Notes: a model not told the origin generated them from the letters alone. A DNA stretch of 43,656 nt from Alphaproteobacteria bacterium (GCA_017649895.1 JAGCFW010000020.1:1-43656), one strand, 5' to 3'; numbered from the stretch's first letter, positions 15,812-24,826 are shown. A program made the numbers and translations.

Positions 15812-17632
15812 TTATCTGTTTTGTGGGTTCACTTTATCCGAAATACTCTGAAATACCGCTGATATAATTTCGCGCGGATTCATTTTGCTTATCTGCTCAA
15901 CGGTCAGCAAATCGTCATAATTTCCAACCGAGGATGTAACAAACTTCGTACTGAAAATATTCAATGTCGAAGTCTTTTCAAGATTTTCGGAAATATTCGG
16001 AAAATTATCCAACTCCATCGTCTCACTAATCTTGGCGTAATGGACTTTTATGTCACGCTCCGGCTTTAATCCATGCAGATTGCAGATTTTGGCAATCAAA
16101 TACTTCGGTTCTGCCTTGTTCTGCGGAAGGATCGTCAATACCTCAGCTGTTTTTTCAGATTTGTAAGATAGCATGATCGCCTTCAGGGACAAAGCAATAA
16201 TATCCTTGGAGTTGTACATATCCATCAGGTCGCCTTCTGAGAAATTCAAGAAAACACTTCCCGATTTCAGAATCGACTCGGTCACCTCACCTAAAAATCC
16301 GTACTGATCCGACACATTCTCAGGAATCCTTATGACTTTAAACCGCGCGGAAGTCTTGCGACACTGAAAATCCGCATGTTGACACAGAAGTTCTCCCAGG
16401 CGTTGAGTCGCTCCCGTCCAATTGTTGGCATTCATTGAATTAGTACTGGACAAAACGAAGGTCAGCGGAATTTTTATTCCCTGAGCCAACTTAATTATTT
16501 TGTCGATATCAATAACGTTTTTCACTAGCGCCTCTTTGAGATGATCCTCGTCCGAAAAGCGCATTTTGATCGGCATGTTGTAGAACAAAATATCCGGGCG
16601 AGCTTCGTTCATTGTCAGGAAAGATAAGTCCGCAATCTTAACACGATAATTCTTAAAGCTGCTAATTTGAGCCAAAATATGATTAACCTCTGGAATCAAA
16701 CTGGCAGATTCGCAAACAATGGTCAGATTAACGGATGCAATTCCCGACAAAATACAAATCAGATCGAGAACAGTGCGCCGCCCGTCGTAGCAGATCCAAA
16801 TATTTTTGCTTTTAAAAAGGCTCGTCAACGGATTTCTGTCCATGATCGGGAAATCATCTGTTAAGTCATTCAATGACAAGGGAAACAACTCCCCACTTTT
16901 AACTTTCATAATCAAAATGGAATACTCTGCCGCGACCTCAAGCAATTTACTCAAATTTTCAAGATTCTTTTTCTGAGCGCAATAGATAAATTTTCGAGGC
17001 TGGGGATAAAAGGGAATATAGCGAGATTTTTTCAACTGCCTCTCAAGTAATTCAATGGAATGAATACCGCTGATTTTCATATCCTGAGACTTGTTTTTGG
17101 ACAGCAATATCAGTTTTAATACCTTGTATTTGTTCTGCAATGGGCGGACAACATCCAGGTCGGACGGGTCTTCACAAATTACATAAACGGGAATATTTTT
17201 ACTGAAAAGCTTGTGTCCCTGCAGATATGAAAACACCACATATTCAATAAATACGACTAACAGCAGACAGACCGCAGCAACAGCAAAAGAATTATTCATA
17301 AAAACTACCGGAGCGAAGCATGTTGTCACCGCCAAGCAAATTCGCAAAACATTATTACCGGAAAATTTCTCAGTAAACCAACATAAAAGCGCTCCATAAA
17401 TGCAGACAATGGAAAACAATTCTTTGAAAAAGACCGAAAAACTCATTTTCGGGTAGATTAACAAACTTCCAAACACATACGATCCGATTAAAATTGAAAG
17501 ATTTATCACATGACAGCGATAATTTTGCGAAATCTTCCTCGTCCGCAAAAATCTCATCACAACATTTGTAAATTTTGAGACGTTTTCTGCTTTAAAACTT
17601 CTTCTGATTTTGTTAATCCAATTATCTAACAT
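15812..17632 (-). CDS. Degenerate CapD/WbpM-like membrane protein
   Basis: 606 residues. The first about 135 contain four hydrophobic segments as in FlaA1/WbpM-type membrane dehydratases, and the rest follows the CapD order: a linker ending DRNPLTSLF, a Rossmann-like part, DILFYNMPIK, a VIDIDKIIKLA helix, then FVLSST and WTGATQRLGELL. These enzymes dehydrate UDP-sugars for surface polysaccharides. However, the NAD-binding GxxGxxG is replaced by YDGRRTVLD. The TDKA-type catalytic segment reads SSTNSMNANNWTGATQR, so the usual lysine is missing. It looks like an intact but non-catalytic or repurposed relative. It converges on the GtrII-like gene. Confidence 0.65.
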   Translation of the reverse strand: MLDNWINKIRRSFKAENVSKFTNVVMRFLRTRKISQNYRCHVINLSILIGSYVFGSLLIYPKMSFSVFFKELFSIVCIYGALLCWFTEKFSGNNVLRICLAVTTCFAPVVFMNNSFAVAAVCLLLVVFIEYVVFSYLQGHKLFSKNIPVYVICEDPSDLDVVRPLQNKYKVLKLILLSKNKSQDMKISGIHSIELLERQLKKSRYIPFYPQPRKFIYCAQKKNLENLSKLLEVAAEYSILIMKVKSGELFPLSLNDLTDDFPIMDRNPLTSLFKSKNIWICYDGRRTVLDLICILSGIASVNLTIVCESASLIPEVNHILAQISSFKNYRVKIADLSFLTMNEARPDILFYNMPIKMRFSDEDHLKEALVKNVIDIDKIIKLAQGIKIPLTFVLSSTNSMNANNWTGATQRLGELLCQHADFQCRKTSARFKVIRIPENVSDQYGFLGEVTESILKSGSVFLNFSEGDLMDMYNSKDIIALSLKAIMLSYKSEKTAEVLTILPQNKAEPKYLIAKICNLHGLKPERDIKVHYAKISETMELDNFPNISENLEKTSTLNIFSTKFVTSSVGNYDDLLTVEQISKMNPREIISAVFQSISDKVNPQNR

Positions 17633-17760
17633 CGCTTAATCCACAACCTTCCCTGGATTAGTCTAAACCAAAATACAACTCAAAACCAGAAATTATTATT
17701 TATATGAACGAGTTACGAAAACATCTTTCCCGTAAATTTTACGATAAGCACAATTTCTGG

Positions 17761-18462
17761 TCATTCCGCAATTTTTTTCTCAATATATTTCGCCCAAACG
17801 TCAGGACGGCACCGTTTGGTAATCTCGATCGATTGTTTCAGTCGAAACTCATTGATTTTTTCGTGATCGCCCGACCGCAAAATCTCCGGTACTTCCAAAT
17901 GATGAAATTCTTTCGGGCGCGTATATTGATGGTGCTCCAGCAGAGGTTCCTGAAAAGAATCTGTATGAATTGACTCGTTATTTCCGACTACTTCCGGCAG
18001 CAATCTAACTATACCTTCGATAATTGTCATCGCCGCAACTTCTCCTCCGAGCAAGACAAAATCGCCGATGGAGATCTCCTCGAATTCGTAATAATCGAGA
18101 ATGCGCTGATCGACTCCTTCGTAGCGGCCGCACAAGAACGTGACACCTTCCGATCGACTTAATTTTTGCAGATCGTCTTGGGTCATCTGTCTTCCGCGTG
18201 GCGAAAAATAAATCCTCTTCGCCCTTTTTTGATCGGCAGAAAGGGAGTTGAACGCTTTTTCGAAAGTCAGCGGAGACAATATCATGCCGGCACCTCCTCC
18301 GTAGGGAATAGAGTCGATGCGATCGGATTTTACGGGATATTTTTTCAGGTCAATCAGGTTGAGATTCCACTTTTTCTGAGCCAACGCGTCGCCGATCAAA
18401 GACACCCCGAGAGTTCCGGGAAAAGCCTCCGGGAAAATCGTAAAAACATTCGCCTGCCACAT
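17761..18462 (-). CDS. trmD: tRNA (guanine37-N1)-methyltransferase
   Basis: A SPOUT methyltransferase placing m1G37 on tRNAs that read CNN-type codons, including the tRNA-Pro encoded at 1692. Visible are MWQANVFTIFPE, YGGGAGM, and the trefoil-knot sequence SIGDFVLLGGEVA. Length 233 is normal. It is separated from rimM by an inserted membrane protein gene, so the usual rpsP-rimM-trmD-rplS operon is broken. A repeat with a CtrA-like box (18563) lies 100 bp upstream. Confidence 0.95.
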   Translation of the reverse strand: MWQANVFTIFPEAFPGTLGVSLIGDALAQKKWNLNLIDLKKYPVKSDRIDSIPYGGGAGMILSPLTFEKAFNSLSADQKRAKRIYFSPRGRQMTQDDLQKLSRSEGVTFLCGRYEGVDQRILDYYEFEEISIGDFVLLGGEVAAMTIIEGIVRLLPEVVGNNESIHTDSFQEPLLEHHQYTRPKEFHHLEVPEILRSGDHEKINEFRLKQSIEITKRCRPDVWAKYIEKKIAE

Positions 18463-18562
18463 ATTTTTCCTCTTTTTTGTTGATTTTCAAGGTTTCCGAG
18501 AGTTTTTGCAAGAACTAAAATTTCAACTTAAAGATATTCTTTTATCAAAACAGGGGAAAAAG

Positions 18563-18595
18563 TTAGGATTCGGTTAATTTTAAGATCTGTATCCT
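18563..18595 (+). promoter_or_regulatory. CtrA-like box within repeat copy A, upstream of trmD
   Basis: Plus strand: TTAG-N7-TTAA (18563-18577), 12-bp spacer, TATCCT (18590-18595). No plus-strand gene follows. It could serve a small RNA, or act on trmD in the other orientation. Confidence 0.35.
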
Positions 18596-18666
18596 TCGAG
18601 CTCGTTCTGGAGAACCAGCGTAACGCTGAATTTGGTAATTTTGCACCGACTAAATTTTAACCTCCA

Positions 18667-19230
18667 TCAACGCGAAGGTTGTGCAGAGCGATCAGAATTG
18701 TTAGCAGAAGCTCTGATTTTATCGAATTGAGCGTGCATCCATTTGGAGTGATGTATGGAATAAGGCACCAAAATTGCGATAAGGACAATAACTGCTATTG
18801 CGATTCCTTTCATATTATTGAAAATATCCGTGCGCGCTTTGTTTTTCTCTGCCTTGAGAATTTGATGTCTCTCCTCACGAGAAACTCGGAAGAAGTTGAT
18901 AATTCCGTCGATTTTGATCGTCGTAATGAAATAGAAAGCAAGAAAGTAAGCCCACTTAAAAACGAAAATTAAAAATGCCACAATACATGCCATTACGGCC
19001 AAACGAATTTTTCTATGAATCGGATCTTCGACGTGCTCAACGGTATCCCAAAAATATTCTGATCCCGGTAGTTGAAAAAATATATACAACTCGAAAATCA
19101 ATACGATTACTAAATCAAAAACATGAAAGTAATCGAGAAAACCTGCTTTATCTAATGAGTATTTTGCAAAGATATCCGTCAATATCCATAGAATAAAAAT
19201 TAATAACCCTTTTTTGCTCGATCTTTTCAT
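18667..19230 (-). CDS. Hypothetical membrane protein with about four to five helices
   Basis: 187 residues. Hydrophobic segments at about 7-25, 35-54, 76-105 (long enough for one or two passes) and 142-158. A charged cytosolic loop (about 115-135, rich in E, K and R) lies before the last helix. I recognise no family. The start at 19230 follows AAGGAG. It is inserted between rimM and trmD, with its own CtrA-type promoter, which suggests it was placed there after the ribosomal operon split. Function unknown. Confidence 0.7.
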   Translation of the reverse strand: MKRSSKKGLLIFILWILTDIFAKYSLDKAGFLDYFHVFDLVIVLIFELYIFFQLPGSEYFWDTVEHVEDPIHRKIRLAVMACIVAFLIFVFKWAYFLAFYFITTIKIDGIINFFRVSREERHQILKAEKNKARTDIFNNMKGIAIAVIVLIAILVPYSIHHSKWMHAQFDKIRASANNSDRSAQPSR

Positions 19231-19526
19231 AAACTCCTTTTTTTCGAGTAATTCTATTGGATAATGATTAATTTTTGGTTAACCGAGCAACGCTCGGAGA
19301 AGGCGTTAAAACTACATCTAATCGACAGTTTTCTCGGTGTATCTAAATCGATTTTTTCGATTTCCCTGCATACCGTGATATAAATGTACACAAAACACGA
19401 GCTCCAGGAACTTTTCGGGGCATAGAGTACTTTACAGGAAATATCAGCGCAGGAACCTCCTGCCTGCCCGGATTTATTGATCTTGACGGATTTTCCATAA
19501 AAAAATTTCACCACGTGGCCGCATCT
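19231..19526. other. Intergenic stretch with a doubtful small frame
   Basis: Contains the CtrA-type promoter at 19250-19282 and an 86-codon minus-strand frame (19254-19514). That frame begins with GTG, has no recognisable domain, is cysteine-rich, and runs through the promoter. I see no other gene here. Confidence 0.4.
19250..19282 (-). promoter_or_regulatory. CtrA-type promoter of the membrane protein gene
   Basis: Minus strand: TTAA-N7-TTAA (19268-19282), 12-bp spacer, AGAATT (19255-19250). The start codon is 19 bases downstream of the -10. On the plus strand the same box reads TTAA-N7-TTAAC. Confidence 0.6.
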
Positions 19527-20009
19527 TCAATTCTTGAAATTTCTGTAAGTTTCGAAGGAGATCGAAATCTCTCCGTCGGTTTCGGGAAAGTTTTCTTTCG
19601 TAAACGGAACGAAAAATGAATCCTTCGACCTCTCTTCAGAAATCTCTATCAAATCCCCTGCCCCGAAATTTTTCACGTCAATTATTTCCAGATCGACATC
19701 TTCTCCAATCACCGAAACTTTCTGCCCAATCAAATCGCAAATAAAAAACTGATTTTCATCTAACTTCGGCAAATCTTCCTTTTTTACGTAAAAAGACGCC
19801 CCCTTTAATTTTTCCGCGTCGTTGCGATTGTCAATTGAATCAAGTTTGATAACCGCGCTACCGCCCTTCTGGTTCAAAAGTTTAAACCGAAACTCATTCC
19901 CGTCTCGATCATAAATTTTTTTGTAATGATTGATATCGTCTGTATATAAAAAAACACGCACCGCTCCTTTTATTCCAAAGGCGGCGGTGACGCGCAAAAT
20001 CTCTACCAA
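19527..20009 (-). CDS. rimM: Ribosome maturation factor RimM
   Basis: Binds S19 and helps mature the head of the 30S subunit. The N-terminal domain motif VTAAFGIKGAVRV, the FYVKKEDLP linker and the C-terminal PRC-barrel (FICDLIGQKV) are visible. Length 160 is normal. Start is a TTG at 20009 with AGGAAA upstream, 17 bp after the rpsP stop, so it forms an operon with rpsP. The canonical rpsP-rimM order is kept. Confidence 0.9.
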   Translation of the reverse strand: MVEILRVTAAFGIKGAVRVFLYTDDINHYKKIYDRDGNEFRFKLLNQKGGSAVIKLDSIDNRNDAEKLKGASFYVKKEDLPKLDENQFFICDLIGQKVSVIGEDVDLEIIDVKNFGAGDLIEISEERSKDSFFVPFTKENFPETDGEISISFETYRNFKN

Positions 20010-20026
20010 AATACTTTCCTGAAAAA

Positions 20027-20398
20027 CTACTCTGCGGCAGCTTCAGCGGATTCGCTTGCGGCAGCAGCTTCGGAGGCGGCTTTCAATCTCTCCTGAGCCT
20101 TTTTCTTCGGAGCAGATTTTTTCGGAGTCTCGGTAATCGCCGGCTTCTCGCACAACCCCAGACCACTCAGCAATAAAGCAACTCTGTCAGATGGTTTCGC
20201 TCCGACTGAAATCCAGTACTTAATTCTGTCCGCCTTTGCGGTAACACGATTCTCATCGGCCTGATCTAAAAGCGGATTGTAAGTCCCGACTTTTTCGATA
20301 AACGCACCGTCTCTGGCACGACGAGACTCGGCAACAACGATTCTGTAATAAGGATTTTTTTTCGCTCCACCACGAGCTAAACGAATTTTTAAAGCCAC
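20027..20398 (-). CDS. rpsP: 30S ribosomal protein S16
   Basis: 123 residues. The N-terminus [23 protein letters not shown] is classic S16, followed by the IEKVGTYNP segment. The alanine/lysine-rich tail after residue about 85 is a common alphaproteobacterial extension. Start is a GTG at 20398 behind GGAG, giving the expected M-ALKIRL; the ORF extends ten codons further but that would place the ribosome-binding site inside the gene. Confidence 0.95.
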   Translation of the reverse strand: MALKIRLARGGAKKNPYYRIVVAESRRARDGAFIEKVGTYNPLLDQADENRVTAKADRIKYWISVGAKPSDRVALLLSGLGLCEKPAITETPKKSAPKKKAQERLKAASEAAAASESAEAAAE

Positions 20399-20429
20399 AA
20401 AAATCTCCAATATTCTTTTTAGTAACATA

Positions 20430-20458
20430 TATTTAGCAGCATGCCAGAAAAAAGTCCA
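20430..20458 (-). promoter_or_regulatory. Sigma70-type promoter of rpsP-rimM
   Basis: Minus strand: TGGACT (20458-20453), 17-bp spacer, TAAATA (20435-20430), about 32 bases before the rpsP GTG. Confidence 0.4.
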
Positions 20459-20517
20459 GTATCTGATTGAATTTTTGTCGAAATCTTGATATTTTTGCTC
20501 CCGTAAATGATTTGCGT

Positions 20518-20546
20518 TTGAATTTATTCGGACAATGTGATAATAG
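20518..20546 (+). promoter_or_regulatory. Possible rplS promoter
   Basis: TTGAAT (20518-20523), 17-bp spacer, TAATAG (20541-20546), 29 bases before the rplS start. GATAAT at 20539 is an alternative -10. Confidence 0.35.
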
Positions 20547-20574
20547 TTGTGCTACCTACTTTAGGAATATAGAA

Positions 20575-20979
20575 ATGAATATTTTAGAGAATTTTGAAAA
20601 GAAACAGCAGGAGAAACTACTGAACGGATCTGAGATACCTGAGTTTGCTCCAGGTGACACGGTAAAGGTTTTGGCGAAGGTTATGGACGGAGACAAAGAG
20701 CGTATTCAGTCCTTCGAGGGGGTCTGTATTGCTCGACGGAATCGAGGAATGGGGTCATCCGTAACTGTCAGAAAAATGTCTTTCGGAGAGGGTGTCGAGA
20801 GGGTGTTTCCTTTGTACTCGCCGAACTTCAAGTTCGAGGTTGTGCGTCGCGGTGTCGTGAGACGTTCTAAATTGTATTACTTACGCGGAAGACTCGGAAA
20901 AGCGGCCCGAATCGCCGAAAGAAACGACTACGCTAAGGCAAACAAGGAAGAAGTTGCTTCTCAGCCTGCGGCGAATTAG
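20575..20979 (+). CDS. rplS: 50S ribosomal protein L19
   Basis: 134 residues. The L19 pattern is clear: [59 protein letters not shown]. It sits at the 30S-50S interface. ATG at 20575 was chosen because it gives the standard L19 N-terminus; the ORF continues 36 codons upstream through the promoter. Normally it closes the rpsP operon; here it is divergent from rpsP. Confidence 0.95.
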   Translation: MNILENFEKKQQEKLLNGSEIPEFAPGDTVKVLAKVMDGDKERIQSFEGVCIARRNRGMGSSVTVRKMSFGEGVERVFPLYSPNFKFEVVRRGVVRRSKLYYLRGRLGKAARIAERNDYAKANKEEVASQPAAN

Positions 20980-21009
20980 TTTTTTCATATTAATTTCATT
21001 AAATTTTTG

Positions 21010-21069
21010 GGAGCTGTATGCTCCTTTTTTGTTTTTTTATTAAAAGCCGGGATTTCTCTCGGCTTTTTT
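21010..21069 (+). terminator. Tandem terminators after rplS
   Basis: First hairpin GGAGC-TGTAT-GCTCC followed by six T (21010-21030). Second, AAAAGCCG/CGGCTTTT with a ten-base loop and further T (21042-21069); the A run on its left side lets it act on the minus strand as well, for the convergent tssG. Confidence 0.75.
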
Positions 21070-21108
21070 ATACTGTTGCCGTATGTCGTCTGTTACAGAT
21101 ATATTTCT

Positions 21109-21173
21109 ACCAAAACAGATCAAAAGATTAAGATTTGGTTAATTTTTAATTACTGTCCGCCCCGCAACCCCCA
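21109..21173 (+). repeat. Dispersed intergenic repeat, copy B, with a CtrA-like box
   Basis: 65 bp that match 43457-43521 at 56 positions by hand alignment. It contains TTAA-N7-TTAA (21128-21142) and a conserved ATTACTGTCCGC block. It lies between the rplS terminators and the convergent tssG end. A weaker relative (copy A) is at 18544-18583. Confidence 0.6.
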
Positions 21174-21226
21174 CCCTCGGGATTATAGTGTCAAAAGGTT
21201 AAAATTCCCTTGATTGCAGCCTGGAA

Positions 21227-22147
21227 TCAGCAAACTTTTGATTCATCCAATGATTTTCCGGGAAGCCATGTGTTACGACCGAGAAGTTGCTTCATTTTCA
21301 GTGGCGGAACATCGTTTGGCTTTGCAAAAATCGAAAATTTCATAAAATCACCAAGGTATTTTTTTACAACTCGCTTCAATTCTTCGCGTTTCCCTTTTTT
21401 AAACATTAGTTGGGAAATCAAATGACTTTCTCCCGAGAGATGCACTCTAATTCCCATATTTGCTACCGAAAAATGAGAGCCCAAATCAAAATTGACGCCT
21501 AAACGCATATGTCCCAACCTGTTATAACTGGTGTTCGGAATACGCATGGGAACAAATTGCTCAACCTTCACATCAACGGGATACAGATATTTTATTATCG
21601 ACTCGAGTCCGACAGCGCTCTTTTCTTTTTTCCAGAATAAGTAAGCGAGTCTTGCGTATCTTCGATCGATATTTTCTTCCCCGAAAAATTTCGCTATAGT
21701 TCGCATCACCATGTAATCTTGCTTCGGATTAGCCTGCAAACAAAGATATCTTCTCTTGCTGACCTGATAGGAAATCCCTAAAATTCGCGCGTTAAAAGAG
21801 TTGAGAAATTTTGCGAAAGCATAATCTCTTTTTCTCGTTTGATTGTAGACCATCTCGGCGTAGGGAGTCGGCAACGGGGCGTTCAATCCTGCAAGCGATA
21901 ATCTTTCGACATGAACAACTTTTTTGTTATTGTCGTTGGTAATCTTTTCAATCTCCGTCCCGCGCAAATGAAACGAATTTATGCTGACGGTCTTCATAGG
22001 AGCATCTAGGACAGAAATTTCCTTGCCGTAATCATGATGAGAATGCCAGCACAAAATTTTGGCGGCCATATCAAATGAATACTTGCGAGGATTTTTCAGC
22101 AAATCCTCTTCTAAAGATATTTTTTGTTTCCGAACTGTGTTCCCCAT
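21227..22147 (-). CDS. tssG: Type VI secretion baseplate subunit TssG
   Basis: 306 residues. TssG (VasB/ImpH) forms the baseplate wedge with two TssF and TssE copies. Seen are FDMAAKILCWHS near the N-terminus and the SLAGLNAPLPTPYAEMV segment (family: G..G.LP..YTE), with a C-terminal region like YLYPVDVKVEQFVPMRIP. It overlaps the end of tssF by 37 bp. Last gene of the operon; the downstream bidirectional hairpin at 21042-21069 may terminate it. Confidence 0.85.
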   Translation of the reverse strand: MGNTVRKQKISLEEDLLKNPRKYSFDMAAKILCWHSHHDYGKEISVLDAPMKTVSINSFHLRGTEIEKITNDNNKKVVHVERLSLAGLNAPLPTPYAEMVYNQTRKRDYAFAKFLNSFNARILGISYQVSKRRYLCLQANPKQDYMVMRTIAKFFGEENIDRRYARLAYLFWKKEKSAVGLESIIKYLYPVDVKVEQFVPMRIPNTSYNRLGHMRLGVNFDLGSHFSVANMGIRVHLSGESHLISQLMFKKGKREELKRVVKKYLGDFMKFSIFAKPNDVPPLKMKQLLGRNTWLPGKSLDESKVC

Positions 22148-23865
22148 TTCCTTAACGTTCCGTTCCGATTTTTAACAATAACATCCGTGAAAGTATTTAT
22201 TACGGTGTAACTGGACAAAAATTTACTGATAACCAAGCTCAAAGGCATTCCTTTATTGTACAGATTATCGTCGAAATGTATTTCTATATTCGTTCCACTC
22301 ACTAACCCATTCCAAGTCTGAGTTGAGATTCTTTTGACTCCGGTGTGACTGGACATTTCAGTAATCGCATCGATTTCTCGCCCTAAAGATGAATTGGTCA
22401 GATCCGAAAACAGTCGCAAAATTTCTTTCAACTTTAGTATTCCGTGATTCGAAAAAGACAGGGAATTCATGGAAAGTATCGAAATTAATTTCCAGAGAAC
22501 AGCTCCGTTTTTCAGCGCATTTTTTTGCGGAGTCGGACGATTAACACAATAGATCTGCTTCACGGGAAGAGATATATCCGATTGTAGTTCTCCATGAACG
22601 GGAATATCCTCGGCGGCATGTCGATTGGTGCAGATAGTATATGCGTAAAATACCCGATCCAAATGTTGTTGCGGATTGAAATTTTCATCTACGAACGAAA
22701 TATATGCGTCATCCCCCATTGCCTCTTGAAACATCGACTCTTTTCTTCTGGCAACCCAAGCTATTCCCAACCTGGATGTGGATGAAAAATGATTACAGGA
22801 GTAAAATTCAGGAACAAATATTTCGTCATTGGTTTCCGGATCAACCTCTACCATTTTTTCAATCGTATAGATCTCATGACTTGCGTAAAGACGATAGTCC
22901 GGAACTAATCGATATTCGACCTGCTTGTAGTCCAATCGCAATGGCTCGGTAACCTTCGGGAACAGATTTGCCGCTGGGACCGTCGACATAGAAAAATCTC
23001 GAGCCGAGACCTGCATCTGAATATCCTGACCGATCGGAATATACAGTGTAAAATTCTCTGGTAGGTTACGATCAATCGGAATATCAAATCCGTAAAATTT
23101 ATCAGGAAACGCAAAATACTCCTGCAGATACCGAAAACTCTTGAGAACATTACTCGGATAAACGAACAACGCCTCGTCATCTTCCAACCCCACGGGAGAG
23201 ATTTTTTCCAGATCTTTGTAAACCCCCGCATGCTCTAGAACGACAGGCTCTTCGGTGGAAAAAATTCCTGCAAAAATTCTTCCGCGCAGCAAGGCATCCG
23301 ACATAATATAGAATCGCAGTTTGTCGGGAGCAATTCCCTCTTCAGCACAATGAAATTGCATTTTCAAAAATGTCGAGGCATTTACTGAATAATGATTCAA
23401 ATGATCCCTTGCAACTATTTCCACATGCTTAAGTTCAATTGGCCAGATTTTTAAATCGTGAGCCGTTCTGAAAGAGCAGACAGTTCCATCACGACTCGTC
23501 GCCCTCAAAATCGTGTGCCGAGGAACAACCATCCCTGCATTTTTTATCGCTCGAGATATATCTATGTCGAAATTCACCATGACCGACGACGGCGTCGGCA
23601 AAGCCAGTGGCTTATACATTACCCCCAGCAAAGCATTGGCTATCTCCGGATATTGATCATCTATTTGCTTCTGCAATTTTCCCGTCAGAAAAGCGACGCT
23701 CTCTATCAATCTTTCCACATGCGGATCGGAAGACTCTTCATGAGACAAGTCCAGCCGTCGCGCTATCTTGGGAAAATGTTTAGCAAAATCTTCCCCTGAC
23801 GACCGCAAGTAGGTCAATTCGTGTCGATAATATTCAGCAAGTGTGTCTAATGCAGATCTAATCAT
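22111..23865 (-). CDS. tssF: Type VI secretion baseplate subunit TssF
   Basis: 584 residues. TssF (VasA/ImpG) is the largest wedge component. The N-terminus is typical: LAEYYRHELTYLRSSGEDFAKHFPKIARRL, followed by DPHVERLIESVAFLTGKLQKQIDDQYPEIANALL. Later parts include the VPRHTxL and FPDKFYGFDI-type segments. The ATG overlaps the tssE stop (ATGA), so translation is coupled. Full length for the family. Confidence 0.93.
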   Translation of the reverse strand: MIRSALDTLAEYYRHELTYLRSSGEDFAKHFPKIARRLDLSHEESSDPHVERLIESVAFLTGKLQKQIDDQYPEIANALLGVMYKPLALPTPSSVMVNFDIDISRAIKNAGMVVPRHTILRATSRDGTVCSFRTAHDLKIWPIELKHVEIVARDHLNHYSVNASTFLKMQFHCAEEGIAPDKLRFYIMSDALLRGRIFAGIFSTEEPVVLEHAGVYKDLEKISPVGLEDDEALFVYPSNVLKSFRYLQEYFAFPDKFYGFDIPIDRNLPENFTLYIPIGQDIQMQVSARDFSMSTVPAANLFPKVTEPLRLDYKQVEYRLVPDYRLYASHEIYTIEKMVEVDPETNDEIFVPEFYSCNHFSSTSRLGIAWVARRKESMFQEAMGDDAYISFVDENFNPQQHLDRVFYAYTICTNRHAAEDIPVHGELQSDISLPVKQIYCVNRPTPQKNALKNGAVLWKLISILSMNSLSFSNHGILKLKEILRLFSDLTNSSLGREIDAITEMSSHTGVKRISTQTWNGLVSGTNIEIHFDDNLYNKGMPLSLVISKFLSSYTVINTFTDVIVKNRNGTLRKWGTQFGNKKYL

Positions 23866-24299
23866 TGCGTCTCCATAACAATAGGAAAGGACAGAGGAAC
23901 TCTTTTATTTCCCTCCACAACATCGGCGTCAATTTGCAAACATGCTTTTCCGGGATCGACTCCATAACTAACCACATGTACCTGGACATTAGTTAGTCGA
24001 GACTCGAACTCCGCAATCACGCGACTTACTCGGCTTTCCAAATCCTGGATTTCAAAAACAGTTTCGGCAGAACTCGGCGCAGTACAAGTAACCCCGTAAG
24101 AAAACGGAATCTTCATCGTTTTTGAGAAATCCACCCAAAACGGCGATATTTTAGTGTTAAGCAATAATGTTAAATCTTTGGAAATAGATTCGTGTAACTC
24201 ATCAATCGAAATATAGTGCTTCGCCTCAACCTCGAAAGATTCTTTCGGATCGTTGTCCACAAGACGGTCAAATATCGGCAGAACAGCAACTTTCCTCAA
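23862..24299 (-). CDS. tssE: Type VI secretion baseplate subunit TssE (gp25-like)
   Basis: 145 residues. The gp25/lysozyme-like wedge protein of phage and T6SS baseplates. Visible are an N-terminal LPIFDRLVDND, an ELHESISKDLTLLLNT helix and a strand SFPYGV-like (IPFSYGVT), and a C-terminal helix-strand. Start is a TTG at 24299 whose last two bases overlap the previous stop (TTGA), with GGGAGG ten bases upstream. Confidence 0.8.
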   Translation of the reverse strand: MRKVAVLPIFDRLVDNDPKESFEVEAKHYISIDELHESISKDLTLLLNTKISPFWVDFSKTMKIPFSYGVTCTAPSSAETVFEIQDLESRVSRVIAEFESRLTNVQVHVVSYGVDPGKACLQIDADVVEGNKRVPLSFPIVMETQ

Positions 24300-24826
24300 G
24301 ACGATTTCACCTCCCACTTAACAAAATCAATTTGAACGCCGGCATTTCCTGCCGATGTATTGTCTGGATTAAATTTGTTATACGAATCATTTAACGACGT
24401 ATACCTAAACGAAAACCCGATTGTATCATCTCTCAATCCGAAAGCATTAATCATACACTGCTTGAACTCTTTCTTCTCCAAGATAGAAAGCTTTCCTTCT
24501 ATATGCTTAACCTTATTTATTGTAATTTTAGGAATAATCACAGACTTTGCCATTCGCCCTTGCAACATCGCACAATGAATCCCCGGGGACATATATATGT
24601 GCACCTCTTTCGCGTAGACAGAGCTTTCCGCAGTTTTGGTCTGGTCGTACAAAAACGACTTGTAAATCATATATTCTATGTGATACAGCTCAGCGAAATC
24701 CGTAAATTTTTCAATCTTGCTGGAAAAAATCTTGTCAGCGGAAATCAGCCACTTATAGTCTCGAATTTTTTCTTCGAATTTCTCCTCAAACAGCCCGGGA
24801 TCATCCTTCAAAAAGAACTGACTCAT
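24296..24826 (-). CDS. Hcp-like protein, first gene of the T6SS operon
   Basis: 176 residues with no signal peptide. The first about 50 residues are charged. The remainder resembles an Hcp beta-barrel: VHIYMSPGIHCAMLQG where Hcp has its ligand strand and short helix, a strand FGLRDDTIGFSFRYTSL, and a final strand VQIDFVKWEVK like Hcp's ending. Hcp hexamers form the tube ejected by T6SS. The long N-terminus is unusual. Position before tssE supports a T6SS role; the Hcp call is inference. Start at 24826 follows AGGAG; the upstream frame passes through the -10 element. Confidence 0.45.
   Translation of the reverse strand: MSQFFLKDDPGLFEEKFEEKIRDYKWLISADKIFSSKIEKFTDFAELYHIEYMIYKSFLYDQTKTAESSVYAKEVHIYMSPGIHCAMLQGRMAKSVIIPKITINKVKHIEGKLSILEKKEFKQCMINAFGLRDDTIGFSFRYTSLNDSYNKFNPDNTSAGNAGVQIDFVKWEVKSS

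Noticed and set aside
18612-18626. Short palindrome CAGCG-TAA-CGCTG as a terminator
   Set aside because: No T run follows on either strand.
19254-19514. 86-codon minus-strand frame after rimM
   Set aside because: Begins with GTG, has no known motif and overlaps the promoter of the membrane protein gene; kept only as a doubtful note.
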